Assembly (NCBI GenBank): GCA_030673845.1
Contig: JAUTCQ010000023.1
Coordinates: forward strand, 1-48,427
Length of the DNA: 48,427 nt
Reading direction: 5' to 3'
Origin: Verrucomicrobiota bacterium JB022
GTDB lineage: Bacteria > Verrucomicrobiota > Verrucomicrobiia > Opitutales > Oceanipulchritudinaceae
In this document: one piece after another, positions 39,554-46,882 of the stretch
Layout: each line of letters starts with the position of its first letter
Numbering within the stretch: the stretch's first letter is position 1
Program-made: the position numbers and the translations under genes
Notes under the pieces: generated by a model
The model's database searches: none
What the model was told of the DNA's origin: nothing
What the model saw: the letters and a program-made list of their open reading frames with translations, nothing else

Positions 39554-39928
39554 ATGCCCCTTCGCCTGTTCGCCCTCGGGCTCCTCGCCCTGCTGCCGCC
39601 TGCTCTCCATGGGCAGGCCAGCAATCGGGTCGTGATCGACCCCGCCGCGTCGTCCAAACTGGACATCAACGTCGGGCCCAACCCCGATGCGCGCGAACTG
39701 GCCAAGTCGTGGACCCAGGTGCTGGACTCGCTCGACCTGCGCAACAACGTGCGTCTCACGGTGGTGCGTGGCGACACGCAACTGCACTACATGTCGGTGA
39801 TCAAGCTGGAGCCCGTCGAGCACCTGCTCGTGGTGACGCTGGGCACGGGCGGCAGCCGTAGCGGTCGCCATCGCGTCGTCGTGCGAGCCGACGAGGTGCT
39901 GGCCCTGGCGGAGACGCCAGGCGAGTAA
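39554..39928 (+). CDS. Small secreted protein of unknown function
   Basis: The 124-residue protein starts with a signal peptide (MPLRLFALGLLALLPPALHG). The mature part, with DPAASSKLDINVGPNPDARE, QVLDSLDLRNNVRLTVVRGD and HLLVVTLGTGG, appears to be a small alpha/beta domain. I do not recognise the family. Its start is 4 bases after the metG stop, so the two are likely cotranscribed, and a terminator follows. Its link to methionyl-tRNA synthesis is probably incidental. No cysteine is present in the mature protein. Confidence 0.7.
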   Translation: MPLRLFALGLLALLPPALHGQASNRVVIDPAASSKLDINVGPNPDARELAKSWTQVLDSLDLRNNVRLTVVRGDTQLHYMSVIKLEPVEHLLVVTLGTGGSRSGRHRVVVRADEVLALAETPGE

Positions 39929-39961
39929 GGCAGAACCGCAGACACCCAGGTTTTGATCGAG

Positions 39962-39992
39962 CCGAGGACGCCAAGGGCTTCCTCGGTTTTTT
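39962..39992 (+). terminator. Terminator after the metG operon
   Basis: CCGAGGA (39962-39968) pairs with TCCTCGG (39980-39986) around an 11-base loop, followed by six T. It ends the metG transcript. Confidence 0.9.
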
Positions 39993-40031
39993 CGTATCTG
40001 TCGCCTCACGAGGGCCCTTCCGGGCATCCGT

Positions 40032-40060
40032 TTGACAGGGTAAAGTGATCGTTTTACCTT
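40032..40060 (+). promoter_or_regulatory. Promoter and TetR-type operator
   Basis: A TTGACA box at 40032-40037 is followed 17 bases later by TACCTT (40055-40060), a weak -10. Between and over them lies the dyad GGTAAA (40039-40044) and TTTACC (40053-40058), 20 bases in all with a central GATC-type core. Overlap with the promoter and a position 8 bases before the TetR gene fit autorepression. Confidence 0.7.
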
Positions 40061-40066
40061 GAGCAG

Positions 40067-40594
40067 ATGGACACGCACGACAAAATCGTCTCTGCGGCCG
40101 AGCAACTGTTCTACCGGCACGGTTTCGTTGCCACCGGGGTCGACCGCCTGACGCAGGCAGCTGGCATGTCGAGCCGCACGCTCTACAAACACGCGGGCAG
40201 CAAGACCGCCCTCATCACGGCAGTTTTGGCCGAGAGGGATCGCCGGTTCCTGAGTGCCGTTAAAATAAACAGCGTGAGCGCTCTTTTTCAGGCGCTGGAA
40301 GATTGGGTGCGCGTCGAGGGCAGTCGCGGTTGCCTGTTCCTGCGGGCCTACGGCGAAACGGGCGGCGATATTCCGGAAATCGCAGCAGCCGTCACCGCCC
40401 ACAAGGCGCACCTCCACGAGAAGATTCAGGAGATTCTGGCGGTGGAGCTTGGCGGTGCTGACAATTCGGAGCTGGCGGACCAGATCCTCATCCTTTTCGA
40501 GGGCGCAACGGCGGCTGCCGTCTACCGAGGCGTAGCTGCGGTAAAAACAGGCTGCCGCATGGCAGAAGCCCTGGTGGAGCAGGCAAGATCATGA
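40067..40594 (+). CDS. TetR-family transcriptional repressor
   Basis: The 175-residue protein has the TetR N-terminal helix-turn-helix: IVSAAEQLFYRHGFVATGVD, then LTQAAGMSSRTLYKHAGSK as the recognition helix region. The C-terminal ligand-binding half is divergent, as usual; the conserved LFLRAYGETGGDIPEIAAAV is of the type found in TetR regulators of efflux genes. It should repress the two-gene unit from the dyad just upstream until a small molecule is bound. The stop overlaps the next start as ATGA, and the downstream gene is an MFS exporter, which is the classical repressor-efflux pairing. The ligand is unknown. Confidence 0.93.
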   Translation: MDTHDKIVSAAEQLFYRHGFVATGVDRLTQAAGMSSRTLYKHAGSKTALITAVLAERDRRFLSAVKINSVSALFQALEDWVRVEGSRGCLFLRAYGETGGDIPEIAAAVTAHKAHLHEKIQEILAVELGGADNSELADQILILFEGATAAAVYRGVAAVKTGCRMAEALVEQARS

Positions 40595-41772
40595 GCCGCG
40601 GGGTTTATTTGAGCGTGGCAGGCTTTGGGCTGATCGCCGTCTGCTACGGGTTTGCCCGTTTTGCCTTCGGCCTGTTTCTGCCCCAGATCGACGCCGAGCT
40701 GTCGCTTTCGCCCACTCAGAGCGGGCTGATTTCCGGCGGGTCGTTCTTCGGCTACTGCATCGCGATTGTCCTCTCTGCTCAGTTGACGGAGCGGATGGGC
40801 GCGAGGGCGGTGGCGATCGGCGCAGCACTGGTCGCCGCAGTCGGAATGGTGGGCATCGCGACTGCAGAATCGCCGTGGTGGCTCGCGGCTGCCGTAATGT
40901 TTGCCGGTTCAAGCACGGGGCTGGCTTCCCCGCCCATGGCGGCGGCTGTGGCCGAGGTCATTCAGCCTGCCCGTCAAGCTGCGATCAATACTGTGATCAA
41001 CTCCGGCACAAGTGCGGGCGTGGTGCTTTCGGGGCCGGCGGCCCTGTTGGTGGCCGGGCAGTGGCGCCTTGCGTTCGCCGCGTTTGCAGGCGCTGCCCTG
41101 GTGGTGGGGCTTGCCGTCGCGCGCAGCGTGCCCGGTGCCACTCGCAAGGGCACAAAGACCGCAGATAGCGCCAGCCTTTTCACCCCTGCGATCCAGCGCC
41201 TGATCGTAGCCAGCTTCCTGCTTGGTATGTCCAGCACGGCCATCTGGTCGTTCGGGAGCCAACTCGTCACGCTCCGGCTGGATTGGGACCACGTGGGCGG
41301 AGGGCTGCTTTGGACGGTGATCGGCGCGGCGGGGATTGCGGGCGCGGCGGCAGGGGCATTGGTGGCACGTTTCGGTATCGACAAGGTGCACTGGGCCTCG
41401 CTGGGGGCTATGGCAATGGGGATCCTCGCCGTGGGCACGAGCATCACGACGCCTGTGGCGACCTTCGTGGGTGGTGCGCTCTTCGGGGCTGCCTACATCA
41501 TGCTCAGCGGCGTATACCTGGTTTGGGGGGTTGTCGCGCTGCCCGCGCGCCCCGCCACTGGGTTGATGATCGGATTTCTGACGCTGGCCATCGGGCAGAC
41601 GGTGGGTGCTCCGATCTTTGGCCTTCTGATGGGCTGGCTGCCGGCCGATGCGGCGGTAATCGTGTTCGCCGCGCTTGCCCTTGGCGCGGGCTCCGCGCGG
41701 GCGGGTGGGGGTGCCCGCCAGCCATCGCGCCCTGCGCCGACCGGTGGCGCTTCGACCTGCCTTGACCATTAG
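40591..41772 (+). CDS. MFS transporter, YbfB-like
   Basis: The 393-residue membrane protein has about 12 hydrophobic segments and begins SVAGFGLIAVCYGFARFAFG then LFLPQIDAELSLSPTQSGLI, a pattern seen in YbfB/YjiJ-like MFS proteins. The helix 2-3 loop reads SAQLTERMGARAVAIGAAL, a relaxed form of the GRxxDxxGRR motif. It overlaps the TetR gene by four bases, so it is presumably repressed with it. It most likely exports a compound that also binds the repressor. The end of the frame (residues about 375-393) is Ala/Gly/Pro-rich and basic, probably a loose cytoplasmic tail. Confidence 0.9.
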   Translation: MSRGVYLSVAGFGLIAVCYGFARFAFGLFLPQIDAELSLSPTQSGLISGGSFFGYCIAIVLSAQLTERMGARAVAIGAALVAAVGMVGIATAESPWWLAAAVMFAGSSTGLASPPMAAAVAEVIQPARQAAINTVINSGTSAGVVLSGPAALLVAGQWRLAFAAFAGAALVVGLAVARSVPGATRKGTKTADSASLFTPAIQRLIVASFLLGMSSTAIWSFGSQLVTLRLDWDHVGGGLLWTVIGAAGIAGAAAGALVARFGIDKVHWASLGAMAMGILAVGTSITTPVATFVGGALFGAAYIMLSGVYLVWGVVALPARPATGLMIGFLTLAIGQTVGAPIFGLLMGWLPADAAVIVFAALALGAGSARAGGGARQPSRPAPTGGASTCLDH

Positions 41773-41796
41773 GGCGCGGTGCCTTTCGCTATTAAC

Positions 41797-41819
41797 GCCG
41801 GCTGATTCCAAAAGCCGGC
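41797..41819 (+). terminator. Possible terminator after the MFS gene
   Basis: GCCGGCT (41797-41803) pairs with AGCCGGC (41813-41819) around a 9-base loop, 24 bases after the stop. The following CTGTATTCTAATT is only loosely T-rich. Confidence 0.45.
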
Positions 41820-41899
41820 CTGTATTCTAATTGGCGGCTGTTCTGTGTTTTGATAATCTCACGGGCATCCGCTCACCGCTGCCATCCCTGCTGCTTCCC

Positions 41900-42790
41900 A
41901 TGAAAAAACAACACGTCCTTCTCATTCTGCTCGGTGCCATCGTCGTGATCGTCGCCGCCTTTGGTGCCCGCTTCGTCAAGACGGTTGCGCCCGGCCATGT
42001 GGCGGTGGCCACGCTCTTCGGCAAAGTCCAGGCAGAGCCTTACGGTGAAGGCCTGCACTTCCCCGTCAACCCCCTGCTCGTGTGGTATGACTACGATGCC
42101 CGCGAAGACCAGTTGACCGAGTCGGCCCGCGTGCCCTCGCAGGACCAGCTGCAGACCGAGATCGACGTGACGGTGCGCTACCGCATCAACGCCCAGCTTG
42201 CCGCCCAGATCCTCAAGGAGACCGGCCTGAAGGACCGGGTGGTGGAAGTGCACCTCAAGCCATCGCTGCGCTCGACCTTGCGCGAGGCCGGCAAGTCGAT
42301 CGAGCGCGCCGAAGACTTCTTCCGCGAAGAAACGCAAGACCAGCTGCAGGACTACATCCTCCTCACGCTACGCGAAGACCTCGAGCCCAAGGGCCTGCTG
42401 ATCGACAAGGTGTTCATCCGCCGCATCGACCTGCCGCCCTTCATCACCAAGGCCATCGAGTCCAAGAAGGAGCGCGAGCAGGCGGTGGAGAAGCAGAAGG
42501 CCGAGCTGGAGCGCTTCCGTACCGAGCAGCAGCAACAGCTGGTGCAGGCGCAGGCCCAGCGCGCCGCCGCCGAAGAGCGCGCCGCCCAGCAACGCGTGCT
42601 GGCCGACGCCCGCGCCTACGAAATCGAGGTGATCAACAAGGCCGTGGCCGCCAACGAGGCCTACCTGCAGCTCCAGGCGCTGGAAGCCCTCAAGGAGATG
42701 GCCAAGGACCCGAGCACCAAGATCTACTTCCTCGACGGCGACAGTCCTCAGCCGCTGCCCCTCATGAACATCGGCGACAGCCTGAAATAA
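41900..42790 (+). CDS. SPFH/prohibitin-family membrane protein
   Basis: The 296-residue protein has one N-terminal membrane helix (MKKQHVLLILLGAIVVIVAA) followed by a Band-7/SPFH domain: VAPGHVAVATLFGKVQAEPY, then GLHFPVNPLLVWYDYDARED, DVTVRYRINAQLAAQIL and LREAGKSIERAEDFFREETQ. The second half is a long coiled coil with the repeated E/Q/A/R pattern. Prohibitin/HflC-type proteins form membrane-tethered cages that arrange microdomains or regulate FtsH. ATG 41900 gives the membrane helix at the very start; an in-frame upstream start would put a 23-residue unrelated extension before it. It is a single gene with its own terminator. Confidence 0.9.
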   Translation: MKKQHVLLILLGAIVVIVAAFGARFVKTVAPGHVAVATLFGKVQAEPYGEGLHFPVNPLLVWYDYDAREDQLTESARVPSQDQLQTEIDVTVRYRINAQLAAQILKETGLKDRVVEVHLKPSLRSTLREAGKSIERAEDFFREETQDQLQDYILLTLREDLEPKGLLIDKVFIRRIDLPPFITKAIESKKEREQAVEKQKAELERFRTEQQQQLVQAQAQRAAAEERAAQQRVLADARAYEIEVINKAVAANEAYLQLQALEALKEMAKDPSTKIYFLDGDSPQPLPLMNIGDSLK

Positions 42791-42865
42791 TAATCGCCGC
42801 TGCTTTAGCCGCCTTTTGAACCAAAAGAGCAGCATCCTGTCTGTTCTGTTAGATGCCAATGGTTG

Positions 42866-42893
42866 CTCCCCCTTGCACGAGGGGGAGTTTTTT
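42866..42893 (+). terminator. Strong terminator after the SPFH gene
   Basis: CTCCCCCT (42866-42873) pairs perfectly with AGGGGGAG (42880-42887) around a 6-base loop, followed by six T. Confidence 0.95.
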
Positions 42894-42986
42894 CGTTGGC
42901 AAAACGGGCCCACATGCGTGACTTATGAAAAGAAAGTTGCGCTCGTGGCTTGAAACGCGCGTCGTCTTTCCCTACTCAACCCCCTT

Positions 42987-43673
42987 ATGACATTTCGATG
43001 GATCCAGGCCAGCCTCGCCCTCGCGGGCTTAACCCTGCTGGCCGGTTGCGGCAGCGACCGTGAACTCGAACTCTACCGCCCCGGGCAAGTGCCGGTCTGG
43101 CGCACCGCCGACCAATACACTCCGCCCACCGCCATCCCTTCAACCACCTCATCGATAGACCCAGAAACAATGGCTGAATATCCCCGCGTCACGCTCAAGA
43201 CCTCCAAAGGCGACATCACGATCGCGCTCTTCGAAGACAAGGCCCCCATCACGGTGGCCAACTTCCTCGAATACGTCTCCAGCGACCACTACGACGGCAC
43301 CATCTTCCACCGCGTCATCCCGGGCTTCATGATCCAGGGCGGCGGTATGGACGCCAACATGATCGAGAAGCCCACCAACGCTCCGATCAAGAACGAAGCC
43401 AAGAACTCCGTGCCCAACAACCGCGGCACGCTGGCCATGGCCCGCACCAACGCCATCGACAGCGCCACGTCGCAGTTCTTCATCAATCTGGTGGACAACA
43501 GCTTCCTCAACGGCAACGGCATCACCGGCGGCTACGCCGTGTTCGGCCAGGTCGTCGAAGGCATGGAAGTGGTCGACGCGATCGCCAAGGTCCAGACCAC
43601 CAGCAAGGGCTATCACGACGACGTGCCCGCCCAGCCTGTCGTGATCGAAGACGCCTCCCGCGTCGAACAGTAG
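42987..43673 (+). CDS. Cyclophilin-type peptidyl-prolyl isomerase, lipoprotein form
   Basis: The 228-residue protein has a lipoprotein signal ([12 protein letters not shown], Cys21), a Pro/Thr-rich linker to about residue 60, and a complete cyclophilin domain: [20 protein letters not shown], then [37 protein letters not shown] and [18 protein letters not shown]. The residues FHR, Q and F typical of the active site are present. The enzyme would assist protein folding at the outer membrane. An internal ATG at 43170 begins [15 protein letters not shown], exactly where cytoplasmic PpiB proteins start, so a second, soluble form could be made. The next gene starts 7 bases after the stop. Confidence 0.9.
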   Translation: MTFRWIQASLALAGLTLLAGCGSDRELELYRPGQVPVWRTADQYTPPTAIPSTTSSIDPETMAEYPRVTLKTSKGDITIALFEDKAPITVANFLEYVSSDHYDGTIFHRVIPGFMIQGGGMDANMIEKPTNAPIKNEAKNSVPNNRGTLAMARTNAIDSATSQFFINLVDNSFLNGNGITGGYAVFGQVVEGMEVVDAIAKVQTTSKGYHDDVPAQPVVIEDASRVEQ

Positions 43674-43680
43674 GCCGAGC

Positions 43681-44541
43681 ATGGGCCCGCTTGTCCTTAG
43701 TGCGGACTTCCCCGATTACCAACTCCTGGACAGCGGGCGCGGGCGCAAGCTCGAGCGCTTCGGCGATGTCATCCTGATCCGGCCCGAGCCCAAGGCCTGG
43801 TGGCGCACTGCCACCGGCGAAGAGCAATGGGGCCGGGCTCAGGCCGTTTTCCAGGACAGCGGCAAATGGAAATTCCTGCGCCGCAACCTGGACCCGAGTT
43901 GGAACCTCTCCGTCTGCGGCACCACGCTGGAGGTGAAGCTGACCGACATGTCCAAGCACGTCGGCGTCTTCCCCGAGCAGGAGCCGCACTGGAGCTGGCT
44001 GCAGGAGCGGATCAAAGGCCGTTCGCAGCCCCGCGTGCTCAACCTCTTCGGCTACACCGGCGCGGCCTCGCTCGCCGCCGCCAAGGCCGGGGCGCACGTG
44101 ACGCACGTCGACGCTTCCAAGCCCGCCATCGCGTGGGGGAAGCGCAACCAGGAAATCTCCGGCCTGCAAGACGCACCCGTGCGCTGGCTGCTGGACGATG
44201 CCTTCAAGTTCATCGCGCGCGAAATCCGCCGCGGTAACACCTATGAGGCCATCCTGCTCGATCCGCCCAGCTTCGGGCGTGGCCCCAAGGGCGAAGTCTG
44301 GAAAGTGGAGGAGCAGATCGTCGATTTCCTCGACCACCTGCGCAAGCTGCTCAGCGATCAGGCTGCCTGCCTCATCCTGACCATGTACAACCTCGAAGCC
44401 TCGTCCATCATGCTGCACAACCTCGTGCAAGACATGCTGCCGCCGGGCGAGGTCTCCAGCGGTGAACTCGCGCTGACGCCCAAATACGGCCAAAGCCGCC
44501 TCCCGCTCTCCCTCTTCTGCCGCTGGCAACCCGCGCAGTAG
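43681..44541 (+). CDS. SAM-dependent methyltransferase, RlmI/COG1092-like
   Basis: The 286-residue cytoplasmic protein has a class I methyltransferase domain: motif I VLNLFGYTGAASLAAAKAGA with the SAM loop, THVDASKPAIAWGKRNQE, and motif IV AILLDPPSFGRGPKGEVWK. The DPPSFGRGPKGE block matches enzymes of the RlmI/RlmK family, which methylate 23S rRNA. RlmI is about 396 residues and carries an N-terminal PUA domain; this one is shorter, with a different first 100 residues (WKFLRRNLDPSWNLSVCGTT). The rRNA site is therefore uncertain. It directly follows the cyclophilin gene. Confidence 0.85.
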   Translation: MGPLVLSADFPDYQLLDSGRGRKLERFGDVILIRPEPKAWWRTATGEEQWGRAQAVFQDSGKWKFLRRNLDPSWNLSVCGTTLEVKLTDMSKHVGVFPEQEPHWSWLQERIKGRSQPRVLNLFGYTGAASLAAAKAGAHVTHVDASKPAIAWGKRNQEISGLQDAPVRWLLDDAFKFIAREIRRGNTYEAILLDPPSFGRGPKGEVWKVEEQIVDFLDHLRKLLSDQAACLILTMYNLEASSIMLHNLVQDMLPPGEVSSGELALTPKYGQSRLPLSLFCRWQPAQ

Positions 44542-44684
44542 GGTAGGGGAGACAATCCCTCCGCCAAACCAAATGCAATGTTGAGTGCTGCGCTCTGCGC
44601 AGATTTGGTTTTTTAACCGAGGAGCTGCGCGAACAAAGACGGATCCATGGCTTATTCATGTGGACGTTGTCAATCTCTATGGTG

Positions 44685-44899
44685 GCACCCTTTCAGAGTG
44701 CATTTGCGTGGCCGATATTACCCGGGGTTGAGGTCCACAATTGCGGACCTCAACCCCGCGCTAAGAGCTGGCAAGCCGCTGGCTTGCTTGATGATGCAGC
44801 ATCCCGGAGGGATGCCAGCTAGATAGCCGGTGGTTGAGGACGCTCCGCGTCCGACACCACCGGATGGTATCCGTACTGGATTGCACCCTGGCGGGGTGC
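44685..44899. repeat. Array of six short hairpins
   Basis: Six stems lie in about 215 bases: GCACCCT/AGAGTGC (44685-44701), a 14-base stem with CGGGGTTGAGGTCC at 44723 and its complement at 44745-44758, GCAAGCC/GGCTTGC (44771-44787), GCATCCC/GGGATGC (44799-44815), the nested CCGGTGGT/ACCACCGG with inner GGACGC/GCGTCC (44827-44863), and GCACCC/GGGTGC (44883-44899). Most are perfect with small loops. The pattern is that of a dispersed, structured, non-coding repeat. Confidence 0.65.
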
Positions 44900-45244
44900 C
44901 ACTGCTGAAAGGGCCACTCAATAGGACACCTAGACCTTGCGACAATCAGGAGCCTTCATGCCTGCCGGGTCCTGTTGGCGAAATCAGATCGGCGCCAAGC
45001 GCCGCACTCCATAACGTCTCAGGCTGTTACAAGGCTTTTTCTTGGAGCTCGACTGCCGCCCGAGCCGCTTGCTCAGCGGCTTGTGCAACTTTTTGAAACT
45101 AAATCTCAAAAAGTGCTTGCGTCAAAGTGAGAATGGGTATCATATTCAAATCAGATCTTCGGGGCCTAGACCACTCCGGAGACGTGAGTAAAATATAACG
45201 AAGCAGTCAGTTAGATTCATCATCAGTCAGGATAGCGAACTCAT

Positions 45245-45274
45245 AAACGGCCGGGCTACAGAGCCCGGTCGTTT
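45245..45274 (+). promoter_or_regulatory. Hairpin upstream of the nuclease gene
   Basis: AAACGGCCGGGCT (45245-45257) pairs with AGCCCGGTCGTTT (45262-45274) with one G-T pair and the loop ACAG, 68 bases before the nuclease ATG. It may be a bidirectional terminator of weak type or a leader hairpin. A T-run is short (three T). Confidence 0.45.
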
Positions 45275-45342
45275 GCATGTACGCTGGTAGCGAGGCATTT
45301 TCGCCTTTTCGGGCTGCGAGTTCCCGCCTAGCTTCAGCAGCT

Positions 45343-46317
45343 ATGGCAAAGAAAAAGGGTGGGGCCAAGAAGGCCGCCGGATCGCGCAGCAAAGGCTTTT
45401 CGCTGCCCAACAAGCTGATTTTCGCCTGCATCGTGTTGCTGGTCGGGCTCGGGGTCTACCTGACGAATGCCGGGCGCGACTTTAGCCGCGAGGGCATGCA
45501 AGACCGCCTGCAATCGCTCGCCGACGAAGCCAAGCAGCGCGTGGACGGTATGGGCGGCGACGGCCTCTACGAACCGACCCGCCCCACCACGGTCACTTAC
45601 GTCCCGGACGAGACGAGCCTGATCTACGGCGGCTTCCCGGAGCCCACCGGCGGCCTCTCGCTCCTCCAGCGCGAAGGCTTCATGGTCGCCTACGACGAAG
45701 GGCGCGAGAACCCCGCGTGGGTGGCCTACAAGCTCGCCGGCCCGCCGCGTTTCCCCTCGACCAAGCGTCCCAGCCGTTTTTCGACCGACGACGAGACGCG
45801 CGTCCGCGTGAGCCACGACGACTACACCGGCACCGGCTACGACCGTGGCCACATGGCCCCAAATTTTGCCATCTGCACCTACTACGGTCCGGAGGCCCAG
45901 GAGCAGACCTTCCTCATGAGCAACATCGTGCCGCAAGACCCCGACCTCAACCAAGGGCCGTGGCGCGAGCTGGAGGAGCAGATCGCCACCACCTTTACCG
46001 AGCGCTTCGACGCCGTCTATGTGATCACCGGCCCCGTTTACGATCACGAGCGCGAGATGTTACCCAAGCGCGACCCCAAAGACCCGAACAACGTGGAGAT
46101 CCCCGACGCCTTCTTTCAGGTCATCGTGGGGCAAAAAGCCGATACCGTGCAGGCCATGGGCATCCTCATGCCGCAAGAGGCTGGCCGCCGCGATGACTGG
46201 CGCGACTACGTGCGTTCGATTGACGAGATCGAAGCCATGACCGGTTACGACTTTATGAGCAAGCTGCCGGACGACCTCGAGAACCGGCTGGAGTCGGCCA
46301 AGGCAGCAGCGTGGTAA
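45343..46317 (+). CDS. Membrane-anchored DNA/RNA non-specific endonuclease
   Basis: The 324-residue protein has a basic cytoplasmic N-terminus, one transmembrane helix at about residues 24-41 (KLIFACIVLLVGLGVYL) and a NUC1-type (beta-beta-alpha metal) nuclease domain on the outside: VAYKLAGPPR, then YDRGHMAPNF at about residues 166-175 with catalytic His170, and FLMSNIVPQDPDLNQGPWRE supplying the metal-binding Asn. Such enzymes cut double- and single-stranded DNA and RNA and serve in nutrient uptake, defence or competition. I use ATG 45343; an in-frame ATG at 45277 would add 22 residues without hydrophobic character. Anchoring instead of secretion is notable. Confidence 0.9.
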   Translation: MAKKKGGAKKAAGSRSKGFSLPNKLIFACIVLLVGLGVYLTNAGRDFSREGMQDRLQSLADEAKQRVDGMGGDGLYEPTRPTTVTYVPDETSLIYGGFPEPTGGLSLLQREGFMVAYDEGRENPAWVAYKLAGPPRFPSTKRPSRFSTDDETRVRVSHDDYTGTGYDRGHMAPNFAICTYYGPEAQEQTFLMSNIVPQDPDLNQGPWRELEEQIATTFTERFDAVYVITGPVYDHEREMLPKRDPKDPNNVEIPDAFFQVIVGQKADTVQAMGILMPQEAGRRDDWRDYVRSIDEIEAMTGYDFMSKLPDDLENRLESAKAAAW

Positions 46318-46429
46318 TCGCGTAGCCCAAGCGTCACTACTTTTTTGCAGATTTCATACAAAAAGGCTGGCTTGAAGCGGGAAGAGGAGTAAACTGCATA
46401 TACCCACGGGACACGTCCCGATTCACTCT

Positions 46430-46440
46430 ACCCCCCCCCG
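46430..46440 (+). repeat. Homopolymer run of C
   Basis: A run of nine C lies 8 bases before the ATG at 46448, in the leader of the small secreted protein gene. Such runs are prone to slippage in replication or sequencing. A CGGGAC/GTCCCG hairpin precedes it. Confidence 0.6.
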
Positions 46441-46447
46441 CTACTCC

Positions 46448-46876
46448 ATGACCTTTTCTTTCCCCTCCTTTGGTGGGCGCCTTCCTTGGGCGACCCTAAC
46501 CATCTGGTCCGTTGTCGCCCCCGCTTTTCTGGCCTCCAGCCTGCATGCCGAGAGCGCTGCCCCTGCCGTAACCGAGCAGTCGGCCTGCAAGGTGCAGATG
46601 AGCGGCGACCTGCAAGACGGTGTAGCGACCCTGCAAATCCAGGTAGTGCCCGAGCGGGCAGGGCAGGAAGCCTCCGGCGGCATTTACCGCCTGCTGGTGG
46701 TCGACGCGCAAGGGGCGGTCTTGGCCGAAAGCGAACCGCAGCCCGTTTATGCTGGAAAAACGACGGAAATGAGCTTTCTAATGCCCGGCAGCGCGGCCCA
46801 GATCCAACTCCTCGGGCCGGATAACGCGGTCTCCGCCCACCTCAACGTGCCGGCGCGAGGCTATGATCGTTCCTAA
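46448..46876 (+). CDS. Small secreted protein of unknown function
   Basis: The 142-residue protein has a signal peptide within residues about 1-35 (WSVVAPAFLASSLHAESAA). The mature part (CKVQMSGDLQDGVATLQIQV, IYRLLVVDAQGAVLAESEPQ, PGSAAQIQLLGPDN) is a compact beta-rich domain with one cysteine. I do not recognise a family. It stands directly before the galactokinase-like gene (6-base gap), so the two may be cotranscribed. The unusual C-run in its leader could affect transcription or translation. Confidence 0.65.
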   Translation: MTFSFPSFGGRLPWATLTIWSVVAPAFLASSLHAESAAPAVTEQSACKVQMSGDLQDGVATLQIQVVPERAGQEASGGIYRLLVVDAQGAVLAESEPQPVYAGKTTEMSFLMPGSAAQIQLLGPDNAVSAHLNVPARGYDRS

Positions 46877-46882
46877 AGCTAC

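Larger units (their letters stand above)
44542..45342. other. Gene-free stretch of about 800 bases with structured repeats
   Basis: There is no convincing gene here. Short frames on either strand (for example 44718-44945 minus) are rich in Gly/Pro/Ser, have no family match and are best seen as by-products of the hairpin array (44685-44899). From 44900 on the sequence holds a stem AGCCGCT/AGCGGCT near 45050-45080, a 9-base dyad ACTTTTTGA/TCAAAAAGT near 45090-45115 and a strong hairpin at 45245-45274. Codon-like periodicity is not evident. Confidence 0.7.

Noticed and set aside
37715-40417. Minus-strand open frame of 900 codons
   Set aside because: It spans metG, the secreted protein gene and part of the TetR gene in antisense; a by-product of GC-rich codon use, with a His/Val/Gln-rich product of shadow type.
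44718-45096. Small frames on both strands in the hairpin array
   Set aside because: Their products are Gly/Pro/Ser-rich and follow directly from the palindromes; no start context or family.
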